Shown here in pieces: positions 1 to 8,071 of a stretch of DNA of 32,999 bases (positions are counted from its first letter, which is position 1; each line of letters opens with the position of its first letter). This stretch comes from Isosphaeraceae bacterium (GTDB lineage: Bacteria; Planctomycetota; Planctomycetia; Isosphaerales; Isosphaeraceae), in the NCBI GenBank assembly GCA_025356475.1, contig JANXSX010000141.1, positions 1 to 32,999 of the forward strand, given 5' to 3'. The notes beneath the pieces are model-generated. The model saw only the letters and a program-made list of their open reading frames with translations, had not been told where the DNA came from and did not search any database. A program made the translations under genes and the position numbers.

Positions 1-396
1 GCGAGACGAGATGTGCGGCAAGCCACTTCCGGGCGGGAGATCTGGAAGCTACCCCTTTGAAGGACTACGCGAACGCGATAAGCCGGGTGGCCCGGGACGG
101 TTGCGTCGTCTCAAAGCGATCCCCGATAGTGTGCCTTGTCACGCTGCCGTGGGGAAGACCCGACCCCGCTCATTGAGACGTTTTTGCCAACACCAGATCG
201 GCGAACCCAGACGGCTCAACTCAGCCAGCTTGGGCAAGTTCGCCGTCTTGGCCAGGTTCACTAGTCCGACGGGAGGAACGCTAGAGCCTCATTCTTGTGG
301 GTTTGTGGTCCGTCTAGGTCAGTGAATACGCATTAGCCCTTAGCGAGGACCATTGCTCGCAAGAGTCAACATCGCCCGGCGCTTCCCATAGCGTGT
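1..396. other. No supported gene
   Basis: This stretch lies downstream of the minus-strand prepilin peptidase. One plus-strand frame is open from the window edge to a stop at 323-325, but its translation is rich in Arg, Pro and Gly, has no recognisable domain, and has no clear ribosome-binding site. All three minus-strand frames carry stops between 49 and 113, so no minus-strand gene runs off the left edge. It is probably intergenic. A degraded gene end cannot be excluded. Confidence 0.5.
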
Positions 397-912
397 TCAG
401 AATTTACCGAGCATTCCCATCCAGGCAAAATAGCCGATGGACCCTATCGCAATCGGGATTGCATACGGCAGCAAGGTCGCCTCCGGCTTTCGCAACTCGG
501 CGAGGCGTGAGAGTTCACCTGGTTGGCCGATCGTAATGACCTCTCGGAAGATCGACTCTGTGCTGAGGCAGTGGCGTCGGACCTGGCCGGTCCACAAGAT
601 CATCCCTAAGCCCATCAGACCTCCGGCGATGGCGGAGGTGGCAAAAGCTCCTAAAATCGTCGAGGCCCCAACCCAGGCTCCAAGTCCTGCAAGCAGTTTT
701 ACATCTCCGGCTCCAATCCCGCCAATTGCATGGATCGGCAAGAGGAGCACAAGTCCCAAGAAGAGCCCCTGAACCGACCATACGAATGTCGATAAGCCCG
801 CGGTCCAGTAAGCGAATGCCAGACCACCCAATGCAAAATGGGCGGTGAGACAGTTCGGGACCCGATACGTCAAGCCGTCCATGATCGCCGCCTCAACGAG
901 GACCACCGACAC
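397..912 (-). CDS. Prepilin peptidase (A24 family, TadV/CpaA type), N-terminus interrupted
   Basis: This is an inner-membrane aspartyl protease that would process type IV / Flp-type prepilins. From the GTG at 912 it has 171 residues. The first catalytic Asp is in the MDGLTYRVPN segment (residue 12). The second is in the family GxGD signature, GGIGAGDVKLL (residue 70). Four to five hydrophobic segments surround these. The length suits the small methylase-lacking subfamily. The start is odd: 11 codons upstream, at 945, there is an ATG with GGGGAG seven bases before it. That frame reads nine residues, then TAG (916-918), CTG and GTG 912. The good start is therefore separated from the gene body by an amber codon. 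GTG 912 may be a reinitiation start, or the gene may be crippled. No pilin or Tad genes are in the window, so the substrate is unknown. Confidence 0.8.
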   Translation of the reverse strand: MSVVLVEAAIMDGLTYRVPNCLTAHFALGGLAFAYWTAGLSTFVWSVQGLFLGLVLLLPIHAIGGIGAGDVKLLAGLGAWVGASTILGAFATSAIAGGLMGLGMILWTGQVRRHCLSTESIFREVITIGQPGELSRLAELRKPEATLLPYAIPIAIGSIGYFAWMGMLGKF

Positions 913-958
913 CAGCTACATGACTTCTGGCGGCACATGAACCATCGGCGCTCTCCCC
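913..958 (-). promoter_or_regulatory. Strong SD and ATG leading into a premature TAG, upstream of the prepilin peptidase
   Basis: On the minus strand, GGGGAG (958-953) stands seven bases before ATG (945-943). That ATG is in frame with the prepilin peptidase. Translation gives MVHVPPEVM and then TAG at 918-916. CTG and the GTG at 912 follow directly. It could be a start disabled by one point mutation (CAG to TAG fits a C-to-T change), or a short leader that feeds reinitiation. Confidence 0.6.
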
Positions 959-1148
959 ACCAGCAAGCGAGTCCGAGACGGAACAGTGGAACCTCACCTC
1001 AGAAGGATCGAGTCGGAAGTGAGTCAAGAATTGCTGGCGAAGCTCACTACAAACGGACTCGACCCCTCGACTCGGTCTCCTCATTTGTCTCAAACAACGT
1101 CGCCCGATGATTCAAGCTTAGGTCACCCGAACCTCGAGCGCAAGAAAA

Positions 1149-1182
1149 GAGACAGACGCCCCCGGATTTGGGCGTCTGTCTC
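1149..1182 (-). terminator. Intrinsic terminator of the 95-aa unknown gene
   Basis: A perfect 13-bp inverted repeat (1149-1161 with 1170-1182, ending in the GGGCGTCTGTCTC arm) encloses an 8-base loop. On the minus strand the stem is followed at once by TTTTCTTG. It sits about 30 bases beyond the stop of the gene ending at 1213. The plus-strand side has no T run, so it is oriented for the minus-strand gene. Confidence 0.88.
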
Positions 1183-1212
1183 AAACAAGAGGACAGTGAA
1201 TGCAACCGTGGC

Positions 1213-1500
1213 TTACTTGCGAAGTCCACCGCTGATGTGGAACTCAGCGACGGATTGGCCTGGGTGGTTCGAGGGATGAAGATCGGCATAGATATTGCCG
1301 AAGCGTCCGTCGTCGAACACAAGTTTGTACGGGTTGCGCCCGTCGATCAATTGGGTCCGTTCTGTGGGGACCTCAAAATAACCGAAATAGGTCTTCAGCC
1401 CATTCTTGCGATCGTGAACGCCGAGATAACCATCGACATCTTCGAGTAGCATCCGATCGCCTTCGAACAATTTGCCGTGGAAATGCTCCATTCGGTCCAT
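1213..1500 (-). CDS. Small conserved-looking protein of unknown function (95 aa)
   Basis: I do not recognise the family. The ATG at 1500 is chosen because AGGAG lies eight bases upstream (GGAGAAGACCA then ATG). The frame extends further upstream, but that part is Arg-rich and low in protein character. The product starts MDRMEHFHGK and has alternating hydrophobic and polar stretches (YLGVHD, LKTYFGYFEV, YKLVFDDGRFGNIYADL, VAEFHISG) that suggest a compact beta-rich cytoplasmic fold. It has no signal peptide or membrane segment. It has its own strong terminator and a possible promoter about 100 bases upstream, so it is likely monocistronic. Confidence 0.7.
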   Translation of the reverse strand: MDRMEHFHGKLFEGDRMLLEDVDGYLGVHDRKNGLKTYFGYFEVPTERTQLIDGRNPYKLVFDDGRFGNIYADLHPSNHPGQSVAEFHISGGLRK

Positions 1501-1604
1501 TGGTCTTCTCCTTGCGGCCCAGAGTGAAATGGTGATCCGGGCGCGAACGTGAAACGACCCTCGGGCTTGACCCGAACATCTAAACTGTACGACCCGTCGT
1601 CCAC

Positions 1605-1633
1605 AATACAACACCGGAGACGGATCGTGACAA
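1605..1633 (-). promoter_or_regulatory. Candidate sigma70-type promoter for the 95-aa gene
   Basis: On the minus strand TTGTCA (1633-1628, 5 of 6 matches to TTGACA) is followed after 17 bases by TGTATT (1610-1605, 4 of 6 matches to TATAAT). Transcription would start near 1598, about 100 bases before the ATG at 1500. It was found by eye only. Confidence 0.35.
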
Positions 1634-1702
1634 TCCTATTTCACAATTTCGTCAAAAAACGGGATATCCTTGGCTCTGCCATTACCAAGAGATTTGGATG
1701 CG

Positions 1703-2527
1703 TCATGGACGCAAGCCCGCCTGGCGCATCAGGTTGGAGGTAGACATATAGGCTTCACGAACCCACTCAACAATTTTGTTGGGCTCGGGAGAATATTCCA
1801 GCTCAATGGACATCGTCAGGTCGTCCGAGCCGAGTCGCTTGATCGCCTCCAGGTACGTTGGAAAGTCAACCACCCCCCGGCCTGGCGGTAAGTCGCCATG
1901 CACCTTCCCGTCGCAGTCTGAAATATGAACGTGGGCGACCTTGCCCCTGAGTTGCGCTATCAGTTCGGCGGATTGGTGCGAGAGGACCAGATGGGAGATA
2001 TCCAGGTTGGCCTTTACCGCAGGATGACCCACATCGGCAATGAACCCGACCATGCTGGCCACGTCATTTAAGAGAGAGAGAGGGAACGGCTCAAGTTCAA
2101 GAGCAATCTCCAGGCCAAGCGAATCCGCGTATTCCGCGAGATGTCGAACGTTCGCGACACCGGTTGCCCACTGCTCGACCGGCGGAATGACCTCGCGTTG
2201 CCAGATATACTCACCCAGTACCAGAAGCAAATTCCTGCCTTCAAAGAACCTGGCCATGTCCAGATACGCTTTAACTCGCTCGACATGAAAACGCTGGACG
2301 CTTGGGTTGAAATCGATGAGCCCAACTGCCACACATGCGACGCTGACGATTGGCAAGTCAAGTCGATCGCATTCCCGTTTAATGAGTTTCTTCTCGTGTT
2401 CACTGATTTCGAGCGGATCGGCAAAGATATCGATCGTGTCGAAGCCGATCTCTTTGGTCATCTCGATTCCGTAAGTGGTCTCACGCCCGGCCTGGGCCCA
2501 GGCGGAGTTGATCAGTCCAAGCTTCAT
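1703..2527 (-). CDS. Sugar phosphate isomerase/epimerase (xylose isomerase-like TIM barrel)
   Basis: The product is a 274-residue cytoplasmic enzyme of the AP endonuclease family 2 / xylose isomerase-like TIM-barrel superfamily. The expected metal-ligand segments appear in order: LELE (Glu144/146), NLDISH (Asp176, His179), HVHISD (His199/201) and SIELE (Glu242/244). The PGRGVVDFP loop usual before the last strands is also present. The substrate cannot be read from sequence; members isomerise or epimerise keto-sugars, inosose or hydroxypyruvate. Starting at 2527 gives the family N-terminus MKLGLINSAW with GGAG eight bases upstream. It lies 114 bases downstream of a Gfo/Idh/MocA oxidoreductase on the same strand. 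This pairing is common in planctomycete and inositol/sugar catabolic loci and suggests a shared substrate. Confidence 0.88.
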   Translation of the reverse strand: MKLGLINSAWAQAGRETTYGIEMTKEIGFDTIDIFADPLEISEHEKKLIKRECDRLDLPIVSVACVAVGLIDFNPSVQRFHVERVKAYLDMARFFEGRNLLLVLGEYIWQREVIPPVEQWATGVANVRHLAEYADSLGLEIALELEPFPLSLLNDVASMVGFIADVGHPAVKANLDISHLVLSHQSAELIAQLRGKVAHVHISDCDGKVHGDLPPGRGVVDFPTYLEAIKRLGSDDLTMSIELEYSPEPNKIVEWVREAYMSTSNLMRQAGLRP

Positions 2528-2641
2528 CGGCGGCTCTCCGCTGTTGGTCGATGGGAACCGAGAATTGAAGGGGCTGAGGGCATCGCCAACCGAACTCGGT
2601 TCTCGAGCAGTGAATGCCCCAACCTAACGAAGCGCGGACGC

Positions 2642-3751
2642 TCAGGCCAGTATGTCGGCGAAATCGACAACGCGATGCTCGCGAGCTGCGATGATTACAG
2701 CTTCGCAAAGCGCCAACGTCTCTAGGTTATCGCGACCGGAAATATCGGGAAGTGTCCTTTGTTCGATCGCGATCATCAGGCCAGCCATCGGCCCGGCAAA
2801 GGCGTCCGGGAACCATGCCTCGGGCCATCGAGGGCGATGCCACGCACCTTGATCATCGATTGTCGAGTAGTTGATCGTACTCGGTACGCGATCGGGCCAT
2901 CCCGGCCAACCAATACTGCCATGTCCTAGGCCTTCGGTCCCTTCGACTCGCCAATGAATCGACAGTTCGGCCCCTGCGCCTTCTTTGGCGGGACCAGCCC
3001 AAACATCATCCCAGGCCGAGGCTCTCGCACCGTTGGCGTATTCGAGGATCACGAGATTGATCCCATCCTCATGAGGGAATCGAGTCCGCGGGTCAGGACG
3101 TGTGCTGGCCAAGACTCGGGTCGGGTTTCCCAACCAATAGCGGAACGTATCGAGGTGGTGGATGCTCATAATATAGGTTGAGAGCGACCGACCATCCCTT
3201 GCCCACGACATCCAGTGTGGGATCGCTCGCATATCAATGGTCGCGAGGACTGGTAGGCCGATCGAACCACGATCGATCAGGTGCTTCATTGCCCGGATCG
3301 AGTGGTCGTACCTCATGTTATGGTTGACCTGAAGGGCAATCCCTGCATCCTCACAGCCCTCGACGATTCCGCGAGCCTCGGTCGGGTCCATCGCCAACGG
3401 TTTTTGAGCGAGAATCCCTCGTGGGTGGCGTTTATGTGCAAGAACCCTCGCGATCACCCCAGGCTGTTCGAGCGGAGGAACCGCGATATCGAGGATGTCG
3501 ACTGCGGGATCGTCTAGCAAGTCCTCAATCGTTTCGTGAACGATGGGGACCCCTCGAAGCTGAGCGACCTCTTGGGCAACCTTTCGGGTCCGTGACGTTA
3601 GTCCGACAACACGGAATCCCGCATCGGCATAAGCGACGAGGTGGCAGTCGCACACGATGAAACCAGCCCCCACAACCCCTATACCAAGGGCCTTGCGATC
3701 TGCTGGCATCTGGGGCAGATAACCTAGGTTCCAATAATCTAAGCCAGGCAT
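2642..3751 (-). CDS. Gfo/Idh/MocA family NAD(P)-dependent oxidoreductase
   Basis: The N-terminal Rossmann fold carries GIGVVGAGFI (about residues 23-32). The family EKP motif appears as AQKP (residues 115-118), keeping the Lys with Gln in place of Glu. The C-terminal catalytic domain has the HHLD signature (198-201). Such proteins oxidise or reduce a hydroxyl of a sugar or inositol, substrate unknown. I chose the ATG at 3751 (369 aa). The frame can begin at GTG 3799, but neither start has a strong SD and the extra 16 residues are Arg-rich. No signal peptide is seen, so it is cytoplasmic. The isomerase/epimerase 114 bases downstream is probably in the same pathway. Confidence 0.88.
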   Translation of the reverse strand: MPGLDYWNLGYLPQMPADRKALGIGVVGAGFIVCDCHLVAYADAGFRVVGLTSRTRKVAQEVAQLRGVPIVHETIEDLLDDPAVDILDIAVPPLEQPGVIARVLAHKRHPRGILAQKPLAMDPTEARGIVEGCEDAGIALQVNHNMRYDHSIRAMKHLIDRGSIGLPVLATIDMRAIPHWMSWARDGRSLSTYIMSIHHLDTFRYWLGNPTRVLASTRPDPRTRFPHEDGINLVILEYANGARASAWDDVWAGPAKEGAGAELSIHWRVEGTEGLGHGSIGWPGWPDRVPSTINYSTIDDQGAWHRPRWPEAWFPDAFAGPMAGLMIAIEQRTLPDISGRDNLETLALCEAVIIAAREHRVVDFADILA

Positions 3752-3843
3752 CGATTCTGGTCTTTCTTTGTTGATGTATGCGCAGCGTCGGGCATCCACC
3801 TATAGGCTAATAAAGATGAAACTAGCGGACAGTTAAGGACTTG

Positions 3844-4680
3844 TCAATCCATGGGAGATGAGATGATCGGATGAAACCAACGATGGAATTCTCCTTCCAC
3901 TTTTTGCTGGCGAACACTCTGAACAATTCTCCCGAGCGCCAAAGTGGGAGAACCGACCGCCATTACGATCACGTACGTCTGCCAGGTGATAAACCAGACC
4001 GTGGGAAGCAGGATGGCCAATGGCGTGAGGATGGTCAGAGTCAGCAGCACGACGTGGGGCTCGCACAACTTAGCGGCGGGCCAGGTCACCATCCCGAGCC
4101 CTCGCTTTGGCCAAGGAGGAGCAGGTGCAGGGCGGTCGCCTGAGCCACCATCGATCCGGAACGAACGCCTCTCGCTCTTCAGACGCTGAAAAATCGCCTT
4201 ATAGCGGCAATCGTTGTGGAGCGAGAGGAGCCCCCAACCAAGAGCGATCGCAAATCCCGCGACGGTCCAGGCAAGCTCGCCGGTTTGGTGGGCCAATCCA
4301 TAACCCAAGGCAAATCCTTGTGAAAGGCTCCAAACATGGTGGAGCAGATAATCGAGATAGACTCCATCCAAACTGGCCGACCCACTCCATCGCGCGACCT
4401 GGCCATCCACATGGTCCAGCCAATAGGCCAAGTGCCAGAGCGTGACTGCGAGCACAAAGCTCGACGGCGTTCCCACTCCGAGGGCGACCGCACCACCAAT
4501 TGCAGCAAGAAGCGCCGCACCCGTGATCTGATTGGCGGTCAAATTGAGCCGAACGGCCAGCCATGTCCCATAAATTGCTGAGGGCCTCGCCACGTGGCGA
4601 GCTAGCCAGTTGCCGATGACGCGATGCTGTTGTTTCTGAGATCTGAGACGTAACTCAGCAAGCGACGGGGAGTGAGTCAT
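3844..4680 (-). CDS. CDP-alcohol phosphatidyltransferase family membrane protein, variant active site
   Basis: This 278-residue multi-pass membrane protein carries the CDP-alcohol phosphotransferase signature D89-xx-D92-G-xx-A-R-x8-G106-xxx-D110-xxx-H114. The fourth conserved Asp, which in studied enzymes acts as general base, is His here (YLDYLLHH). Family members transfer an alcohol phosphate between CDP-alcohol and a lipid or other acceptor. Here the activity may be altered or the substrate unusual. An N-terminal cytoplasmic helix precedes about five to six hydrophobic segments. The ATG at 4680 overlaps the upstream glycosyltransferase stop by ATGA, implying translational coupling. It is the last gene of the envelope-glycan operon. 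Confidence 0.82.
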   Translation of the reverse strand: MTHSPSLAELRLRSQKQQHRVIGNWLARHVARPSAIYGTWLAVRLNLTANQITGAALLAAIGGAVALGVGTPSSFVLAVTLWHLAYWLDHVDGQVARWSGSASLDGVYLDYLLHHVWSLSQGFALGYGLAHQTGELAWTVAGFAIALGWGLLSLHNDCRYKAIFQRLKSERRSFRIDGGSGDRPAPAPPWPKRGLGMVTWPAAKLCEPHVVLLTLTILTPLAILLPTVWFITWQTYVIVMAVGSPTLALGRIVQSVRQQKVEGEFHRWFHPIISSPMD

Positions 4681-6605
4681 CGCATAACCGCCCCGCCAAG
4701 GTCATAAATGGCGTAACGTCTCAGGATTCCATCGCCATCCGTGATGGCCTCATGATAGATCGGCGGATGTTCGTCAACCCATGCGCTGAGGTGTCGTGAC
4801 AGCGTCGGGTCGAACTCCACCGCCGTTTCGGGTTCGGGGGGACAGAGCAGCAGGTGGGTGAAGCCTCGGTCGCGAAGGGTCGCAATGACTTCTTGGGCGG
4901 ACTCACCTCGAGAGGCCAGGCCGGTCCGTCGACGGTGGGCCAGCTCCATCGTGTAAGCAACCGGGAAATAATAACCACGATGATCCTGACCGATCATCCG
5001 AGACGAATCCGGGAGGTGATCTCCGACCCAGCGCCCCACTCGTGACGTTGGTTCGCGACGATCGAGGAACGCCTGTGACGACTCCCGGCCAAGCAGAACC
5101 GGAACGACGTGACGGGCGCGTGCTAGAGCCAGGCCCGTCTCGAAGATCAAGGAGACAAGCAGGAGGCTGACCAAGCTGCGGGCAGCGACACCTCGCCGAT
5201 CCCACCACGTTGAAGCGAGCCATCCGACCCCTACGGAGAGGGGGCCGACCGCTGTGAGCACGAATCGCATACTCTGTCGTTGGGTCAGGCAGATGAGTAG
5301 GAACGCATAGCCGATCCCCACAATCCCGAGCACTCGTTTCGGGGTCTTCTCGATCAAAAGCGCCGGCAAAAAGAGCAGGAACACCGGCCCGAACTGATGC
5401 GACAGACTATCGAATCGGTCTGGGTCTAACGTCATTGGCCCGAGCGAGGTCAAGAGGTTCCAGACAGTGACCGCAAGAGGTCGCTTGATTGGGTCGAGAA
5501 CCTCGTCGAGCCCAGCCCCACCGAAGACATTGCGAAAGAAGGGATAGACAGGATTGCCGGTATGTACATAAGCACGTAAATACCAACCGCATCCTATCAG
5601 CATAGCAACACTCCCGAATGTCAGAACATGCTTAATATTTGCAATCCATGTTTCTTTGCGAATCCAGAGTACAGGAATCAGGAGGGTCGCCAGCACGAGC
5701 GCTGGGTATTTCACGCCGATCGCCAGCCCTGTGAAAAGGCCGGATAAGAGAACTCTCTTGAATGTGGGCTTGGTTCGATAGCATAGGGCAGCCACGATTG
5801 AGGCGTTGCAGAAGGCCGCGAGTGCGACGTCATTAAGGGGCGCACCCATCCCGTTCGTGATCGCCGGGACGAGCAACGCGACCGCACCCGCCCATCGAGC
5901 TCGCGAATCCCCCAGGCTTGGTCTGGCCATCGCCACTACGAGCCCGGCGAACGAGACTCCGAGCAGCCATTGTACTAACCGGCATGCGACCGGGCTTCGT
6001 GCTGCAAGGGCGACCGCGTAAAGCATCTCCGTCAAGAGCGGGTAGATCGTTTCATGGAGGTCGGGGTCGAACGTCACCGCATGAGCCTGGAGGAAAACCT
6101 TCGGGACCTGGAGGTGATAACAAAGTGCATCGCCATCAGTCACTGGCGTCAGCGCAGTGAGAAATGTGCCGATCAAGGCGAGCACGATTAGCGCCGTGAT
6201 TACTTGGTCAAGGCCTGACCTGGCTTGATGGTTCTTGATCGGGTTGGATCCGACAAGTCGTAGCCAAACAGAACTCAGCTCCAACCTATCCCCATGAGTG
6301 CGACGACGGTCAGGTCTTCTGTCGGTTTCGCGACTGAGGAATGGGTGCCGTCGTAGAGCGAAGGTCGCGATGAGGAGTCCAATCAGCCAAATCGCTGCGA
6401 TGCCGCCGATCGTTAGCCAACCGATCTCACCCAGTGCCAGTGCCGCCAATGCGAGCGTTCCCAGGCCAAGAGGCAGAGCGAGCGATAGGGCATCGCTCCG
6501 ATAAACCGGTACAGAATCCAAGGCTGAGAGGATGGCTAAACCGAGCCCCGCCGACCAGATTGCCAGCCCGAGTACAAAGGAGACATCCATGAGCACTGAA
6601 GTCAT
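4677..6605 (-). CDS. GT-C fold (ArnT/PMT-like) integral membrane glycosyltransferase
   Basis: The product is a 642-residue multi-pass membrane protein. After an N-terminal hydrophobic block and a charged cytoplasmic stretch (about 85-130), the first GT-C helix is followed by the acidic loop motif TPVTDGDALCYH (Asp157/Asp159), the position of the catalytic or metal-binding acid in PMT/ArnT-type enzymes. About ten further membrane segments and a soluble C-terminal domain (about 530-642) follow. It likely moves a sugar from a polyprenyl-phosphate donor at the outer face of the membrane. Its frame extends upstream to 6986, but that part overlaps the flippase and reads as junk. The ATG at 6605 overlaps the flippase stop (ATGA) and has GGGAGA before it. 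Its own stop overlaps the next start. Confidence 0.85.
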   Translation of the reverse strand: MTSVLMDVSFVLGLAIWSAGLGLAILSALDSVPVYRSDALSLALPLGLGTLALAALALGEIGWLTIGGIAAIWLIGLLIATFALRRHPFLSRETDRRPDRRRTHGDRLELSSVWLRLVGSNPIKNHQARSGLDQVITALIVLALIGTFLTALTPVTDGDALCYHLQVPKVFLQAHAVTFDPDLHETIYPLLTEMLYAVALAARSPVACRLVQWLLGVSFAGLVVAMARPSLGDSRARWAGAVALLVPAITNGMGAPLNDVALAAFCNASIVAALCYRTKPTFKRVLLSGLFTGLAIGVKYPALVLATLLIPVLWIRKETWIANIKHVLTFGSVAMLIGCGWYLRAYVHTGNPVYPFFRNVFGGAGLDEVLDPIKRPLAVTVWNLLTSLGPMTLDPDRFDSLSHQFGPVFLLFLPALLIEKTPKRVLGIVGIGYAFLLICLTQRQSMRFVLTAVGPLSVGVGWLASTWWDRRGVAARSLVSLLLVSLIFETGLALARARHVVPVLLGRESSQAFLDRREPTSRVGRWVGDHLPDSSRMIGQDHRGYYFPVAYTMELAHRRRTGLASRGESAQEVIATLRDRGFTHLLLCPPEPETAVEFDPTLSRHLSAWVDEHPPIYHEAITDGDGILRRYAIYDLGGAVMR

Positions 6606-8071
6606 CTTATGTCTTCTCCCTGTGCCATGAGCGACCGAGATTTTACGAGTGCGATCATCCACGGGGCCGAGAGGATCAGCAGAATGGCCGTGCGAGTGAC
6701 GGGATGCGCGCCTGGGGCGTGAGCAGCGATCGGACCCGCTAGGAATACTCCCACTCCAACGCTGACCTTGGCGAGATGACGAAGCCATGCGGAGCCAAAC
6801 GCCACGAACGATGTAGAGAGATAGACAATCGAATAACCGAAGGTCATACCCCAAGCGACGCCGACAATCCCCGCTCGATCTGCACCCAGGATTCCCGCGA
6901 AGGTGGCGATCGCGAGACCAACGCAGGTCACGAAGCAGAGTCGGAACGGTCGCCCAACTGTGATCAACATCTGGCGAGCTGGCCATGCCAGGCCAAGCAA
7001 CATCATTCCGGGCAAAAGAGGGCGAAGAGCAGCCACTCCTTCGGCATAACGGGGGATCAATCGCGTCAGGATCTCAGGAGCAAGCACATAGGCCCATGCG
7101 CCGGCAAGCCCAAGCCAAGGAGCTTGAGACTCGGTGACCCGCATCGCTTGCTCAGCGACGAGGCGAGGATCTCCTGTTCGACCAAGCGTCGCTTGAAAGT
7201 AGGTATACATTACTGTAGCGATCCGCCCGGCCAAGTCGAGGCTCCAGCTCGTGCCGAGAATCGCCAGCGAGTAGAGCCCTGCTGCACTCTCACCCGCAGG
7301 AAGCCGACTGAGGATGATCCAGCGGTCGACCGTCTGGAGCAGGCCAAAGGCCGTCGTGTTGGCCAGGATCGGTAGCCCAACGAGCATCAATCGCCAGGCG
7401 AGTGGACCATCCCAGGCGTATCGAAACCTCAATGGATGTGACTGATACAGGTAAACAATGTTAAAGAGAAGTAGCAGTCCAACAGATGCCAGGAGGCCCC
7501 AGAGGCCGGCGAACCAGACTCCGATTGGCATCAAGAGTCCAGAGAGTAATCCATCAAGAATTGCCAGCCGAGTGGTCAGCGCGAATTCCTGGTACGCGCG
7601 CAAGACGACGATCTGAAAGTCCTGATAACGTTTGAGGATCGCCAGCCCTGCGATTGCCACCAGTCCCCAGGTCCATTCCGTCGCCAGTGGTGAATGACTC
7701 AGGGAGGCCGAACGAATCCACGCCCAAATCAATAAGCCTATCGAGAAACATAGGCATGTGATCGTGTTTGTCGTATGGGCGACGTTGGTGATTTGCTCAG
7801 CTTCGGTGATTCGACCCGATGCGCGGAGGACCGGGATCTCCTGGATCGCCCCTAGACTGATGCCCAGGCTGGAGCGATTGGTATTATCGAGGTAGAGACG
7901 TAAGCCGGTATAAACACCGAGCCGATCAGGATCGAGCCCCCATCGCAACGCAAGGGCGGCCGCGATTCCAAGGAGTCGCTCGATCTGGCCGCCGACCGTA
8001 ACGATCAGGCTATCGCGGACAGCCCGGCTCGTCACAAATCGCGGCTTGCCCAGGGTAGTCAATCCGGCCAT
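6602..8071 (-). CDS. Lipopolysaccharide/oligosaccharide flippase (Wzx/MOP superfamily-like)
   Basis: The 489-residue protein has about twelve to fourteen hydrophobic segments, few charged residues in them, and the spacing expected of polysaccharide-export flippases of the MATE/MOP superfamily. The substrate would be a lipid-linked glycan moved from the cytoplasmic to the outer leaflet. The basis is topology plus neighbours, because this family has little sequence signature. It starts at 8071 inside the end of the methyltransferase gene (13-base overlap), and its stop overlaps the glycosyltransferase start. This puts it in the middle of a translationally coupled operon. Confidence 0.8.
   Translation of the reverse strand: MAGLTTLGKPRFVTSRAVRDSLIVTVGGQIERLLGIAAALALRWGLDPDRLGVYTGLRLYLDNTNRSSLGISLGAIQEIPVLRASGRITEAEQITNVAHTTNTITCLCFSIGLLIWAWIRSASLSHSPLATEWTWGLVAIAGLAILKRYQDFQIVVLRAYQEFALTTRLAILDGLLSGLLMPIGVWFAGLWGLLASVGLLLLFNIVYLYQSHPLRFRYAWDGPLAWRLMLVGLPILANTTAFGLLQTVDRWIILSRLPAGESAAGLYSLAILGTSWSLDLAGRIATVMYTYFQATLGRTGDPRLVAEQAMRVTESQAPWLGLAGAWAYVLAPEILTRLIPRYAEGVAALRPLLPGMMLLGLAWPARQMLITVGRPFRLCFVTCVGLAIATFAGILGADRAGIVGVAWGMTFGYSIVYLSTSFVAFGSAWLRHLAKVSVGVGVFLAGPIAAHAPGAHPVTRTAILLILSAPWMIALVKSRSLMAQGEDIR

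Noticed and set aside
11-325. Plus-strand open frame of 104 codons at the left edge
   Set aside because: Arg/Pro/Gly-rich translation with no family, no SD, and no neighbour on the same strand; it may be chance or the degraded end of a gene.
2141-2725. 194-codon plus-strand frame
   Set aside because: It is antisense to the isomerase/epimerase and oxidoreductase genes, whose motifs are unambiguous.
6606-6986. Upstream extension of the GT-C glycosyltransferase frame
   Set aside because: It lies inside the flippase gene on the same strand in another frame and reads as Arg/Ser-rich non-protein; ATG 6605 with the ATGA overlap explains the start.
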